Positions 37,294 to 46,286 of a stretch of 64,000 nt of DNA are shown piece after piece (position 1 is the stretch's first letter; each line of letters opens with the position of its first letter). A program made the position numbers and the translations under genes. This DNA comes from Pseudomonas sp. GD03919 (GTDB taxonomy: Bacteria > Pseudomonadota > Gammaproteobacteria > Pseudomonadales > Pseudomonadaceae), in the NCBI RefSeq assembly GCF_029814935.1, contig NZ_CP104582.1:310001-374000 (forward strand), given 5' to 3'. Below the pieces are notes generated by a model. That model worked only from the letters and a program-made list of their open reading frames with translations. It was not told where the DNA came from and did not search any database.

Positions 37294-38334
37294 TCAGGCG
37301 CTCATCACTTCACGGATATCGGCGGCGAGCTGGCGTACGCGGGCCTCTTCGGTATCCCAGCTGCACATGAAGCGCGCGCCGCCAGCGCCGATGAAGGTGT
37401 AGAAGCGCCAGCCACGGGCAGTGAGGGCGGCGATGGCCGGCTCCGACAGTTGCAGGAACACGCCGTTGGCCTGTACCGGGAACATCAGGCTGACGCCGGG
37501 TACATCCGCCACCAGGCTGGCGAGCAACTGCGCACAACGGTTGGCGTGGTTGGCGTATTTCAGCCAGACATCGTTCTGCAGGATGCCGACCCAGGGCGCG
37601 GACAGGTAGCGCATCTTCGAGGCCAGTTGGCCGGCCTGCTTGCAGCGGTAGTCGAAGTCCTCGGCCAGATCCTTGTTGAAGAAGACGATGGCCTCACCGA
37701 CGGCCATGCCGTTCTTGGTGCCGCCGAAACACAGCACGTCGACGCCGGCCTTCCAGGTCAGTTCCGCCGGGCTGCAGCCGAGGAAGGCGCAGGCGTTGGA
37801 GAAGCGTGCGCCGTCCATGTGCAGGTGCAGGCCCAGTTCCTCGCAGACCTGGCTGATGGCACGGACTTCTTCCGCGCTGTATACGGTGCCGACTTCGGTG
37901 GCCTGGGTGAGGGTGACCACGCGCGGTTTCGGGTAGTGGATATCCTGACGCTTGCGGGCAATTTCGCGGATCGCTTGCGGCGTGAGTTTGCCGTTCTCGG
38001 TCTTGGCCAGCAGCAGTTTGGAGCCGTTGGAGAAGAACTCCGGCGCGCCGCATTCGTCGGTCTCGACGTGGGCGGTTTCCGAGCAGATCACGCTGTGGTA
38101 GCTCTGGCACAGCGAGGCCAGAGCCAGGGAGTTGGCGGCGGTGCCGTTGAAAGCGAAGAACACTTCACAGTCGGTCTCGAACAGGCGGCGGAAGTGGTCG
38201 GCAGCGCGCGCCGTCCATTCGTCATCGCCGTAGGCGCGCTGGTGGCCCTGGTTGGCTTCGGCCATGGCGGCCCAGGCTTCGGGACAGATGCCGGAGTAGT
38301 TGTCGCTGGCGAATTGCTGGGCATTGTCGGACAT
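37294..38334 (-). CDS. ltaE: low-specificity L-threonine aldolase
   Basis: PLP enzyme that splits threonine and allo-threonine into glycine and acetaldehyde, here tied to the glycine pool of the betaine pathway. The 346-residue fold type I protein has the substrate-site HMDGARFSNA block and the PLP Lys in LCFGGTKNGM. The ATG at 38334 is chosen because the family start SDNAQQFASDNYSGICPEA begins there. A threonine aldolase next to gbcAB is a known Pseudomonas arrangement. Confidence 0.93.
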   Translation of the reverse strand: MSDNAQQFASDNYSGICPEAWAAMAEANQGHQRAYGDDEWTARAADHFRRLFETDCEVFFAFNGTAANSLALASLCQSYHSVICSETAHVETDECGAPEFFSNGSKLLLAKTENGKLTPQAIREIARKRQDIHYPKPRVVTLTQATEVGTVYSAEEVRAISQVCEELGLHLHMDGARFSNACAFLGCSPAELTWKAGVDVLCFGGTKNGMAVGEAIVFFNKDLAEDFDYRCKQAGQLASKMRYLSAPWVGILQNDVWLKYANHANRCAQLLASLVADVPGVSLMFPVQANGVFLQLSEPAIAALTARGWRFYTFIGAGGARFMCSWDTEEARVRQLAADIREVMSA

Positions 38335-38563
38335 GGGCGTTCCTTCTCGAGCGGGGCCGGCAGGGAGCACCGGCGGATGGCGCTACTTTACTCCGCGCGG
38401 GCCCTGGCCTGGGGCCGCCAGGGCGACAACTTGTTGTATTCATGCGTACTGCAGGGTCGCGATCCGGACGACCGTTCGACCATTCGGCGGAACTCATGGC
38501 GACGCCGGGGGTTCACAACCCCAGGGCGGCGGTTTGCCGCCTGTCATCGAAAAGGAGTGCCTT

Positions 38564-38863
38564 ATGAACCATCGCCACCTGCTCGCCTTCGCCCTGTCGC
38601 TGGCCGTTGCCCTGCCGTTGTCTGCGGCCGAGTGGACGGCGCAGGCGAAAACCGAATTCGTCCAGCACTGCATCAACGGCGCGCCGGCCGGCTACGAGCA
38701 GCCGCAGCTGCAGGCCTATTGCGACTGCGCCGCCGACAAGGTCAGTCGGGAGTTCAGCGAGGCCGAAGTGCAGGCGATCAGTCGCCAGTCGCCGCCCGAT
38801 GCGGCGCTGCAGCAGCGTCTGGTCGACGCCAGCGGCAGCTGCGCCGGCAAGCTCAAGCCCTAA
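38564..38863 (+). CDS. small cysteine-containing exported protein, unknown
   Basis: A 99-residue protein with a signal peptide (LLAFALSLAVALPLSAAE). A short helical mature domain has four Cys (EFVQHC, QAYCDC, SGSC) that could form two disulfides in the periplasm. AAAGGAG precedes the ATG. I do not recognise the family. It is divergent from ltaE and precedes the long repeat-filled gap before sdaB. Confidence 0.75.
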   Translation: MNHRHLLAFALSLAVALPLSAAEWTAQAKTEFVQHCINGAPAGYEQPQLQAYCDCAADKVSREFSEAEVQAISRQSPPDAALQQRLVDASGSCAGKLKP

Positions 38864-39011
38864 GCCAAAGCGCATGGCTGGCGATGCCCTGCGGGGTGGC
38901 CTTGTGCGCTGACGGTGGTGCGGCGTGATTGGCCCTGGAGGAGCCGGCTTGCCGGCGAGCCTGTGCCGCGGTTGCCGGTAGGAGCCAGGCATCCCCGCGG
39001 CTGCTCCAGGT

Positions 39012-39540
39012 TCTGCCGCTTGATTGAGCAAATAACGCGCGCCCGGATCCAGGCCCCACAGGGCCTGGCCTGGCGCCGCCTGCCCACAGGCTGTGCACAG
39101 AACGGCGCACAGCATTTGTGCACAAGCATCTTCTATCTGATTGATTCTGCTCGATTTTTGCTCGATTGCCGGAAAGCCTTGCGCAGCCTGGGCTGCAGCC
39201 TGGACCGAACAGCCTATGCACAGTTTGCTCCACAGCATCTGTGTGCATAGTCCACCGCGCCGCAGCCTGACGCCGGCTGTCGCGGGTGGATAAGTCGCCG
39301 CGCCGCCGCGCCTGGCTGTTTCTCGGCCAGCCGCGGCAAGTCCAGTGCCGGTAGGGGCTGGCGCCGACTGATCACAGCTTATGCACAACCTGGTGCACAG
39401 TATCTGTGCATGGTCTGATCTATTAACTGCTTGATATCGTTCAATAAATACACGATTCACGGCAGGCCTTGATGGGCCTGGCCCGGCGGCTTCTGTGCAC
39501 GGCTTATCCACAGCTTGATCCACCCATCCTGTGCATAGCG
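39012..39540. repeat. four-unit degenerate repeat with DnaA-box-like motifs
   Basis: The 793-bp gap 38864-39656 holds no gene. Four cores of 36-39 bp start at 39089, 39212, 39377 and 39502 (steps 123, 165, 125). The general pattern is GCTTATGCACA, then TGCACAG, then CATC, then TGTGCATAG. Core 4 contains a perfect DnaA box TTATCCACA (39504-39512). Cores 2 and 3 have the TATGCACA variant. Between cores, an AT-rich piece (TTGAT...CAAATA type) and a GC hairpin (AGGCC...GGCCT) also recur, so the whole 125-165-bp unit is repeated. The left part of the gap (38864-39010) shows only GC-rich sequence. Confidence 0.8.
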
Positions 39541-39555
39541 GCAGGGGGGCGACTC

Positions 39556-39610
39556 TGAACACTTTCGCGTCGAAGTTGAGCAAATTTGCTGCCTAGCGAC
39601 ATCGGACAAT
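39556..39610 (+). promoter_or_regulatory. GbdR-type operator/promoter of sdaB
   Basis: TGAACA at 39556 and TGAGCA at 39577 form a direct repeat 21 bp apart, with GTCG at 39569. AAATTT is the weak -35 at 39582, followed by a 17-bp spacer and GACAAT as -10 at 39605-39610. It has the same geometry as in front of gbcA, gbcB, creatinase and glyA. Confidence 0.7.
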
Positions 39611-39656
39611 CTGCCGCACTGCGCCCCGTGGCGCATCCGAGCTAAGGAGTCCTCTC

Positions 39657-41033
39657 GTGGCCATCAGCGTATTCGACCTGTTCAAGATCGGCATCGGGCC
39701 GTCCAGCTCGCACACCGTGGGGCCGATGCGCGCCGCCGCGCTGTTCGTCGAGGCGCTGCGCGAGCGCCAGCTGCTGGCGCGGGTGCGGCGCATCGAAGTG
39801 CGCCTGTATGGCTCGCTGTCGGCCACCGGCGTCGGCCACGGCAGCGACCGTGCGGTGATCATGGGCCTGATGGGCGAGTGGCCGGATCGCATCGACCCGG
39901 CGCAGATCGTCCCGCGCATCGTCACGCTGCTCGAGCGCGGCGAGCTGCTGCTCGACGGCCGCCTGCCGGTCGCCTTCGACTGGGCGCGCGACATGCGCCT
40001 GCTGGAGGAGAACCTGCCCTACCACCCCAACGCCATGACCCTGGTGGCCGAGGGCGAGGGCGGCGAGCTGCATGCCGACACCTACTACTCGGTGGGCGGC
40101 GGTTTCGTCGTCGATGCCGCGCAGGCCGCTACCGGCGCGCTGGACCAGGACCACACCGCGCTGCCCTACGATTTCTCCAGCGGCGCCGAGCTGCTGCGCC
40201 TGTGCCGCCAGCATGGCCTGCGCGTGTCGCAGCTGATGCTGGCCAACGAAAAGGCCTGGCGCAGCGAGGCCGAGATCCGCGCCGGCCTGCTCGGGCTGTG
40301 GCAGGCCATGCAGGACTGCGTGGCCAACGGCCTGCGCGAGGAGGGCATCCTCCCCGGCGGGCTGAATGTGCGCCGGCGCGCGGCCAAGCTGCACCGCAGC
40401 CTGCAGGAGCTGGGCAGGCCCAACGTGATCGGCAGCACCATGAGCGCCATGGAATGGGTCAACCTCTACGCCCTGGCGGTCAACGAGGAAAACGCCGCCG
40501 GCGGGCGCATGGTCACCGCGCCGACCAACGGCGCGGCGGGGATCATCCCGGCGGTGCTGCACTACTACATGCGCTTCAACCCGGATGCCAGCGACGCCGA
40601 CGTGGTCGACTTCCTGCTGGCCGCGGCGGCGGTGGGCATCCTGTGCAAGAAGAACGCCTCGATCTCCGGCGCCGAAGTCGGCTGCCAGGGCGAGGTGGGC
40701 TCGGCCTGCGCCATGGCCGCGGCGGGTTTGGCCGAAGTGCTCGGCGCCAGCCCCGAGCAGCTGGAGAACGCCGCCGAGATCGGCCTGGAGCACAACCTGG
40801 GGCTGACCTGCGACCCGGTCGGCGGCCTGGTGCAGGTGCCGTGCATCGAGCGCAACGCGATCGCCGCGGTGAAGGCGATCAACGCGGCGCAGATGGCCCT
40901 GCGCGGCGACGGCGAGCACCACATCTCGCTGGACCGGGTGATTCGCACCATGCGTGACACCGGCGCCGACATGCACGACAAGTACAAGGAAACCTCGCGC
41001 GGCGGCCTGGCGGTGAGCCAGGTCGAGTGCTGA
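39657..41033 (+). CDS. sdaB: L-serine ammonia-lyase (iron-sulfur type)
   Basis: Deaminates L-serine to pyruvate, the exit of sarcosine- and glycine-derived carbon into central metabolism. The 458-residue protein combines the beta domain ([13 protein letters not shown] near the N-terminus) and the alpha domain with cluster cysteines in [23 protein letters not shown] start at 39657 with TAAGGAG at 39643-39649. The gene is strongly GC-biased. It carries the shared 55-bp operator and is followed closely by a GlxA-type regulator gene. Confidence 0.96.
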   Translation: MAISVFDLFKIGIGPSSSHTVGPMRAAALFVEALRERQLLARVRRIEVRLYGSLSATGVGHGSDRAVIMGLMGEWPDRIDPAQIVPRIVTLLERGELLLDGRLPVAFDWARDMRLLEENLPYHPNAMTLVAEGEGGELHADTYYSVGGGFVVDAAQAATGALDQDHTALPYDFSSGAELLRLCRQHGLRVSQLMLANEKAWRSEAEIRAGLLGLWQAMQDCVANGLREEGILPGGLNVRRRAAKLHRSLQELGRPNVIGSTMSAMEWVNLYALAVNEENAAGGRMVTAPTNGAAGIIPAVLHYYMRFNPDASDADVVDFLLAAAAVGILCKKNASISGAEVGCQGEVGSACAMAAAGLAEVLGASPEQLENAAEIGLEHNLGLTCDPVGGLVQVPCIERNAIAAVKAINAAQMALRGDGEHHISLDRVIRTMRDTGADMHDKYKETSRGGLAVSQVEC

Positions 41034-41069
41034 TTCTCCTGCCCGCTGGTTTTGTCGAGGACTGCCGCA

Positions 41070-42059
41070 ATGACCCGTTTCGAGAAACTGCCGACCCTTG
41101 CCGCCGTGGAGTCGATCGGCTTTCTGCTGGATGACCAGTTCAGCCTGGTAGCCTTGGCCGCCGCGCTGGAGCCACTGCGCCTGGCCAACCAGCTGGCCGG
41201 GCGCAGCCTGTACCGCTGGCAGACGCTTAGCCTGCAGGGCCGGCCGCTGCGCGCCAGCAACGGCATGTGGATCACCCCGGATGGCGCCGCCGACGCGGCG
41301 GGCGAGCTGCACGGGCTGATCCTCTGTGGCAGCGATGCCGCGCAGGCGCGCGAGCGGCCCGAACTGGAGCGCTACCTGCGGCAGCAGGCGCAGCCCGGGC
41401 GGTTTCTCGGCGCGCTCGGCAGCGGCAGCTGGACGCTGGCGCGCGCCGGTCTGCTGGAGGGCCACCAGTGCAGCACCAGCTGGCGCTGCCGGGTCGATCT
41501 GCAGCGCGCGTTTCCCGGCGTGGCGCTGAGCGCCCAGCCCTTCGTCGTCGACCGCGACCGCGCTACCGCCGCCGGCGGCGCGGCGGGGCTGGAACTGATG
41601 CTGCAGCTGATCGCCGGCCGGCATGGCCAGCCGCTGGTCAGGGCGATCGCCGAGACCCTGGCGTTCGAGCTGGTCCGCTGCGAGCCGCTGCCGGCGCAGA
41701 TGCCCTTGCACCTGTGCGGCGACGAGCCCAGCCCCAAGCTGCGCGAGGTGATCAGCCTGATGGAGAGCAACCTCGAGGAGCCGCTCGAACTCGGCCAACT
41801 GGCGGGGTTCGTCGCGTTGTCGCGGCGCCAGCTGGAGCGCTTGTTCGAGAAATACCTGCAGTGCTCGCCGGCGCGCTACTACCTGCGCCTGCGCCTGGTG
41901 CGCGCGCGCCAGTTGCTGCGTCGTACCCGCCTCAGCGTGGTCGAGGTGGCAGCCGCTTGCGGCTTCCTCTCGGCGCAGACCTTCTCGCGCTGCTACCGCG
42001 AGCACTTCGCCCTCTGCCCCAGCGACGAGCGGCGTACGCCGCAGGTGGCGCTGCACTGA
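41070..42059 (+). CDS. GlxA family AraC-type regulator, GbdR-like paralogue (divergent)
   Basis: The 329-residue protein has an N-terminal DJ-1/PfpI-like domain (SIGFLLDDQFSLVALAAALE) and a C-terminal AraC helix-turn-helix pair (about 230-325, with LSRRQLERLFEKYLQCSPARYY and VVEVAAACGFLSAQTFSRCYREHF). The overall family is that of GbdR, the betaine-responsive activator. The DJ-1 domain is unusual. Where the other paralogue in this window reads GICTGSH, this one reads GALGSGSW, without Cys. It lies 36 bp after sdaB and probably shares its transcript. Target and ligand are unproven. Confidence 0.85.
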   Translation: MTRFEKLPTLAAVESIGFLLDDQFSLVALAAALEPLRLANQLAGRSLYRWQTLSLQGRPLRASNGMWITPDGAADAAGELHGLILCGSDAAQARERPELERYLRQQAQPGRFLGALGSGSWTLARAGLLEGHQCSTSWRCRVDLQRAFPGVALSAQPFVVDRDRATAAGGAAGLELMLQLIAGRHGQPLVRAIAETLAFELVRCEPLPAQMPLHLCGDEPSPKLREVISLMESNLEEPLELGQLAGFVALSRRQLERLFEKYLQCSPARYYLRLRLVRARQLLRRTRLSVVEVAAACGFLSAQTFSRCYREHFALCPSDERRTPQVALH

Positions 42060-42176
42060 CCGCCGTCCCTCCGGCTGTCACCCTTTCGAGGCCCGTCCGT
42101 GCTGGCAGCGCGGTACGGGTCTCTTTTTTTGCGCGCGGAAATTGCCCGCTCGGCAGGGCATAGGCCGCAGCGGATC

Positions 42177-42231
42177 TGACCAACTTCGGGTCGGAATCGT
42201 ACAAAAGTTCGCGTAGGGCATCTGGTGCAAT
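42177..42231 (+). promoter_or_regulatory. GbdR-type operator/promoter of the creatinase operon
   Basis: TGACCA at 42177, GTCG at 42190, CGTACA at 42198, AAAAGT as weak -35 at 42203, a 17-bp spacer and TGCAAT as -10 at 42226-42231. The spacing is identical to that of the four sister sites. Confidence 0.65.
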
Positions 42232-42293
42232 CCTCTCAACGACCCGCCAAACCGGCCGGTCGCCTTACCGCAGACAGCAAAGGGATTCACACC

Positions 42294-43505
42294 ATGCAGA
42301 TGCCCCAAACCCTCCGAATCCGCAACGGCGAAAAGGTCAAATCGACGTTCTCCGCCGAGGAATACGCCAACCGTCATGCCAAGCTGCGCGCCCACCTGGC
42401 GGCCGAGAACCTCGACGCGGCGGTCTTCACCTCGTATCACAACATCAACTACTACTCGGACTTCCTCTACTGCTCCTTCGGCCGCCCCTACGCCCTGGTG
42501 GTGACCCAGGACGCCGTGGTCAGCATCAGCGCCAATATCGACGGCGGCCAGCCCTGGCGCCGCACCGTCGGCACCGACAACATCGTCTACACCGACTGGC
42601 AGCGCGACAACTACTTCGTCGCCATCCAGCAGGCGCTGCCGCGCGCGCGCCGCATCGGCATCGAGTTCGACCACCTGAACCTGCAGAACCGCGACAAGCT
42701 GGCCGCCCGCTATCCGGACGCCGAGCTGGTCGACGTCGCCGCGCCCTGCATGCGCATGCGCATGATCAAGTCCGCCGAGGAGCATGTGATGATCCGCCAC
42801 GGCGCACGCATCGCCGACATCGGCGGCGCGGCGGTGGTCGAGGCCCTGCGCGACCAGGTGCCGGAGTACGAGGTGGCCCTGCACGCCACCCAGGCCATGG
42901 TCCGCGCCATCGCCGAGACCTTCGACGAGGTCGAGCTGATGGACACTTGGACCTGGTTCCAGTCCGGCATCAACACCGACGGCGCGCACAACCCGGTGAC
43001 CACCCGCAAGGTGAACAAGGGCGACATCCTCAGCCTCAACTGCTTCCCGATGATCGCCGGCTACTACACCGCGCTGGAGCGCACCCTGTTCCTCGACCAC
43101 TGCTCCGACGACCACCTGCGCCTGTGGCTGGCCAACGTCGAGGTGCACGAGGCCGGCCTCAAGCTGATCAAGCCCGGCGCACGCTGCAGCGACATCGCCA
43201 AGGAACTCAACGAGATCTTCCTCAGCCACGACCTGCTGCAGTACCGCACCTTCGGCTACGGCCACTCCTTCGGCACCCTCAGCCACTACTACGGCCGCGA
43301 GGCCGGCCTGGAGCTGCGCGAGGACATCGACACCGTACTGGAACCGGGTATGGTGGTGTCGATGGAGCCGATGATCATGCTGCCCGAGGGCCTGCCCGGC
43401 GCCGGCGGCTATCGCGAACACGACATCCTGATCGTCAACGAGCAGGGCGCGGAGAACATCACCAAGTTCCCCTACGGCCCGGAGCGCAACATCATCCGCA
43501 AATAG
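42294..43505 (+). CDS. creatinase (creatine amidinohydrolase)
   Basis: Hydrolyses creatine to sarcosine and urea, feeding the sarcosine oxidase encoded downstream. The 403-residue M24-fold protein is very close to the well-studied Pseudomonas putida creatinase as I remember it. It has the same start (QMPQTLRIRNGEKV) and the catalytic His at 232 (INTDGAHNPVT). The ATG at 42294 gives exactly that start. It heads a probable operon with creatininase (80 bp later) and a BCCT carrier. Confidence 0.95.
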   Translation: MQMPQTLRIRNGEKVKSTFSAEEYANRHAKLRAHLAAENLDAAVFTSYHNINYYSDFLYCSFGRPYALVVTQDAVVSISANIDGGQPWRRTVGTDNIVYTDWQRDNYFVAIQQALPRARRIGIEFDHLNLQNRDKLAARYPDAELVDVAAPCMRMRMIKSAEEHVMIRHGARIADIGGAAVVEALRDQVPEYEVALHATQAMVRAIAETFDEVELMDTWTWFQSGINTDGAHNPVTTRKVNKGDILSLNCFPMIAGYYTALERTLFLDHCSDDHLRLWLANVEVHEAGLKLIKPGARCSDIAKELNEIFLSHDLLQYRTFGYGHSFGTLSHYYGREAGLELREDIDTVLEPGMVVSMEPMIMLPEGLPGAGGYREHDILIVNEQGAENITKFPYGPERNIIRK

Positions 43506-43585
43506 TCTCTGCCACCGCCGTGCCCTTGCCGGGCACGGCCCCATTCGGGTCGCCTGCCGCCAGCAGGTGACCAGGAGGTCACTTA

Positions 43586-44371
43586 ATGAATGACAGCGTG
43601 TTCGTCGGCGAACTGAGCTGGAAGGAATACGAAGCCCTGGTGGCCGACGGCCAGCGCGTGCTGTTCCTGCCGGTCGGCGCCCTGGAGCAGCACGGTCACC
43701 ACCTGTGCATGGACGTCGACGTGCTGCTGCCCACCGCGGTCAGCCAGCGCGTCGCCCAGCGTATCGGTGGCCTGGTGCTGCCGGCTCTGCCGTACGGCTA
43801 CAAGTCGCAGCAGAAGTCCGGCGGCGGCAACCATTTCCCCGGCACCACCAGCCTGGACGGGGCCACCCTCAGCCACACGGTGCTGGACATCATCCGCGAG
43901 CTCGGGCGCCACGGCGTACGCCGCCTGGTGCTGATGAACGGTCACTACGAGAACGCCATGTTCCTGGTCGAAGGCATCGACCTCGGCCTGCGCGAGCTGC
44001 GCTACGCCGGCATCGACGATTTTCGTGTGGTGCTGCTGTCCTACTGGGACTTCGTCAAGGACCCGCAGGTGATCGCCCAGCTCTACCCGGACGGTTTCCT
44101 TGGCTGGGATATCGAGCATGGCGGCGTCTTCGAAACCTCGCTGATGCTCGCCCTCTACCCGCAGCGAGTGGACATGAGCCGCGTGGTGGATCACCCGCCG
44201 GCGACCTTCCCGCCTTACGACCTCTACCCCATCGATCCTTCGCGCACCCCGGCACCCGGCACCCTGTCCTCGGCGCGCGGCGCCAGCCGCGAGAAGGGCG
44301 AGCTGATTCTCGAGGTGTGCGTAGAGGGTATCGCCAAGGCGGTCGGCGAGGCGTTCGAGAACGCCCCCTGA
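43586..44371 (+). CDS. creatininase (creatinine amidohydrolase)
   Basis: Interconverts creatinine and creatine with two metal ions. The 261-residue protein keeps the residues known for the Pseudomonas enzyme at the same numbers: metal ligands Glu34, His36, Asp45, His120 and Glu122, plus active-site Trp154, Trp174 and His178. GGAGG is close before the ATG. With creatinase it forms a two-step route from creatinine to sarcosine. Confidence 0.95.
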   Translation: MNDSVFVGELSWKEYEALVADGQRVLFLPVGALEQHGHHLCMDVDVLLPTAVSQRVAQRIGGLVLPALPYGYKSQQKSGGGNHFPGTTSLDGATLSHTVLDIIRELGRHGVRRLVLMNGHYENAMFLVEGIDLGLRELRYAGIDDFRVVLLSYWDFVKDPQVIAQLYPDGFLGWDIEHGGVFETSLMLALYPQRVDMSRVVDHPPATFPPYDLYPIDPSRTPAPGTLSSARGASREKGELILEVCVEGIAKAVGEAFENAP

Positions 44372-44446
44372 CGACGCAGACGCGACATCCGCATGACTTC
44401 GCCCACTGATTCCGACAATGACAAGAATGATCGAGAGGCTAGCATT

Positions 44447-46081
44447 ATGAAAGCGCACCAATGCGTGGCGGAACCCGCATCAACCTTCGTCGGGCCGCCA
44501 CAGGAGGCCCGCGTGGACATCTCCGAGAGCGCCTGGCTCAAGGGTCTCAACCCCGTGGTTACCCTCGGCTCGCTGCTGGTGATCGTGGCGGTAGTGGTCG
44601 GCCTGCTGCTGTTCCAGGAACAGGCGGCGCTGCTGTTCGACCGGGTGCGCAGCGGCATCACCTACTACTTCACCTGGTACTACGTACTGATCGCCGCGTT
44701 GTTCCTGTTCTTCAACGCCTGGCTGGCCTGCAGCCGCTTCGGGCGCATCCGCCTGGGCCGCCAGGACGAGCGGCCCGAGTTTGGCTACTTCTCCTGGTTC
44801 GCCATGGTGTTCTCCGCCGGACAGGGCATCGGCCTGATCTTCTGGAGCATCGCCGAGCCGATGTTCCACCTGCAGGGCAACCCTTTCAGCGACGGCAGCA
44901 TGAACGCCGCGACGGCGGAAAGCGCCATGCGCATCACCTTCTTCCACTGGGGCCTGCATGCCTGGTCGATCTACTGCATCGTCGCCCTGGCGTTGGCCTA
45001 CGCCGCCTTCCGCAAGAACCTGCCGCTGACCATACGCTCCACCCTGCGCCCGCTGTTCGGCCGGCTGATGGACGGCCCGCTCGGCCATGCGGTGGATATC
45101 CTGGCAATCCTCGCCACCATCTTCGGCGTCGCCACCTCGCTGGGCCTCGGTGCGCAGCAGATCAATGCCGGGCTCAGCCGTCTGCTCGGCCTGGACAGCT
45201 CGATCCTGGTGCAGCTCAGCCTGATCGGCGGTATCACTCTGGTCGCCGTGCTGTCGGCGGTGTCCGGCGTGACCCGCGGAATCAAGCGGCTCAGCGAGTT
45301 GAACATCTGGTTGAGCTTCGTGCTGATCCTGTTCTTCTTCATCTGGGGGCCGAGCCGCTACCTGATCATGTCGCTGGTCGACGCCACCGGCGATTACCTG
45401 GCGCACTTCATCGAAATGAGCTTCTGGATGGACGCCAACCGCCAGGATCCGGGCGCCTGGGAAGGCTGGAAATCCAGCTGGCAGGGCTGGTGGACGGTGT
45501 TCTACTGGGGCTGGTGGCTGTCCTGGGCGCCCTTCGTCGGCGTGTTCATCGCCCGGGTTTCCCGCGGGCGGACCATCCGTGAGTTCATCCTCGGGGTGAT
45601 TCTGGTGCCATCGCTGATGACCTTCGTGTGGATCGCCGCATTCGGCGGTACCGCCATGAGCCACGAGCTGTTCGATCAGGGTGGCGTCGCCGCCGCGGTA
45701 TCCCAGGACGTCGCCAGCGCCTTCTTCGCCACCGTGGACAGCATGGCGCTCGAGGGCCTCGGCACCCTGGCGCTATGGCTGGGCACCCTGCTGGTGGCCA
45801 CCTACTTCATCACCTCGGCCGACTCCGCCACCTTGGTGCTGACCACCATCATGTCCCACGGCGGCATTCACCCGGCCAAGCGCCATCGGGTGTTCTGGGG
45901 CGCGCAGCAGGGGGTGGTGGCCGGTGTGCTACTGTTCGCCGGCGGCACTGCCTCGCTGGCCACCCTGCAGACCGCGGCTATCGCCGGCGCCCTGCCGTTC
46001 TCGCTGATCATGCTGCTGATGTGCCTGAGCCTGACCAAGGCCCTGCATGCCGAGGCTGCGGTTCCCGCGCCGGCCAGCTGA
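44447..46081 (+). CDS. BCCT family transporter, candidate creatine/creatinine or betaine carrier
   Basis: The 544-residue protein has about twelve transmembrane segments and the BCCT signature GWWLSWAPFVGVFIARVSRG. In TM3 the glycine stretch reads GQGIG (125-129), where betaine carriers have GMGIG. Substrate preference may therefore differ. The ATG at 44447 is preferred for its GAGAGG ribosome-binding site. An in-frame ATG at 44393 is an alternative. Location right after creatininase suggests uptake of creatinine, creatine or sarcosine, which is inference. Confidence 0.88.
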   Translation: MKAHQCVAEPASTFVGPPQEARVDISESAWLKGLNPVVTLGSLLVIVAVVVGLLLFQEQAALLFDRVRSGITYYFTWYYVLIAALFLFFNAWLACSRFGRIRLGRQDERPEFGYFSWFAMVFSAGQGIGLIFWSIAEPMFHLQGNPFSDGSMNAATAESAMRITFFHWGLHAWSIYCIVALALAYAAFRKNLPLTIRSTLRPLFGRLMDGPLGHAVDILAILATIFGVATSLGLGAQQINAGLSRLLGLDSSILVQLSLIGGITLVAVLSAVSGVTRGIKRLSELNIWLSFVLILFFFIWGPSRYLIMSLVDATGDYLAHFIEMSFWMDANRQDPGAWEGWKSSWQGWWTVFYWGWWLSWAPFVGVFIARVSRGRTIREFILGVILVPSLMTFVWIAAFGGTAMSHELFDQGGVAAAVSQDVASAFFATVDSMALEGLGTLALWLGTLLVATYFITSADSATLVLTTIMSHGGIHPAKRHRVFWGAQQGVVAGVLLFAGGTASLATLQTAAIAGALPFSLIMLLMCLSLTKALHAEAAVPAPAS

Positions 46082-46167
46082 GTGGCACTGATCGCGCAGC
46101 GCGATCGGCCCTTGCCCCTAGCCCCCACTTGTGGGGGTACCCATAACGACAACAAGAGGCCTCATCT

Positions 46168-46281
46168 ATGAACTCCTGGGTACTCACGCTCTTCGTAGCG
46201 CTAAACATCCTCATGTTCCTGATCGCGGCCGCCACCTATGTGTGCCGTGCCGCCCACGAAACCTCCCGACCGGCGGAGTAA
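46168..46281 (+). CDS. 37-residue membrane peptide, symporter small accessory protein candidate
   Basis: ATG at 46168 to TAA at 46281 encodes a peptide with one transmembrane helix (WVLTLFVALNILMFLIAAAT) and a short charged tail. AAGAGG precedes it. Its stop is 5 bp before the ATG of the sodium:solute symporter, so the two are almost certainly co-translated. Short one-helix proteins before SSS transporters are annotated in databases as symporter small accessory proteins, a role inferred mainly from context. Confidence 0.75.
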   Translation: MNSWVLTLFVALNILMFLIAAATYVCRAAHETSRPAE

Positions 46282-46286
46282 GCGCA

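Noticed and set aside
39642..42056. Very long open frame on the minus strand opposite sdaB and the GlxA regulator
   Set aside because: The plus-strand frames encode clear known families. The antisense frame is low-complexity (Gln, Ala, Arg, His rich) and is a by-product of high GC third positions.
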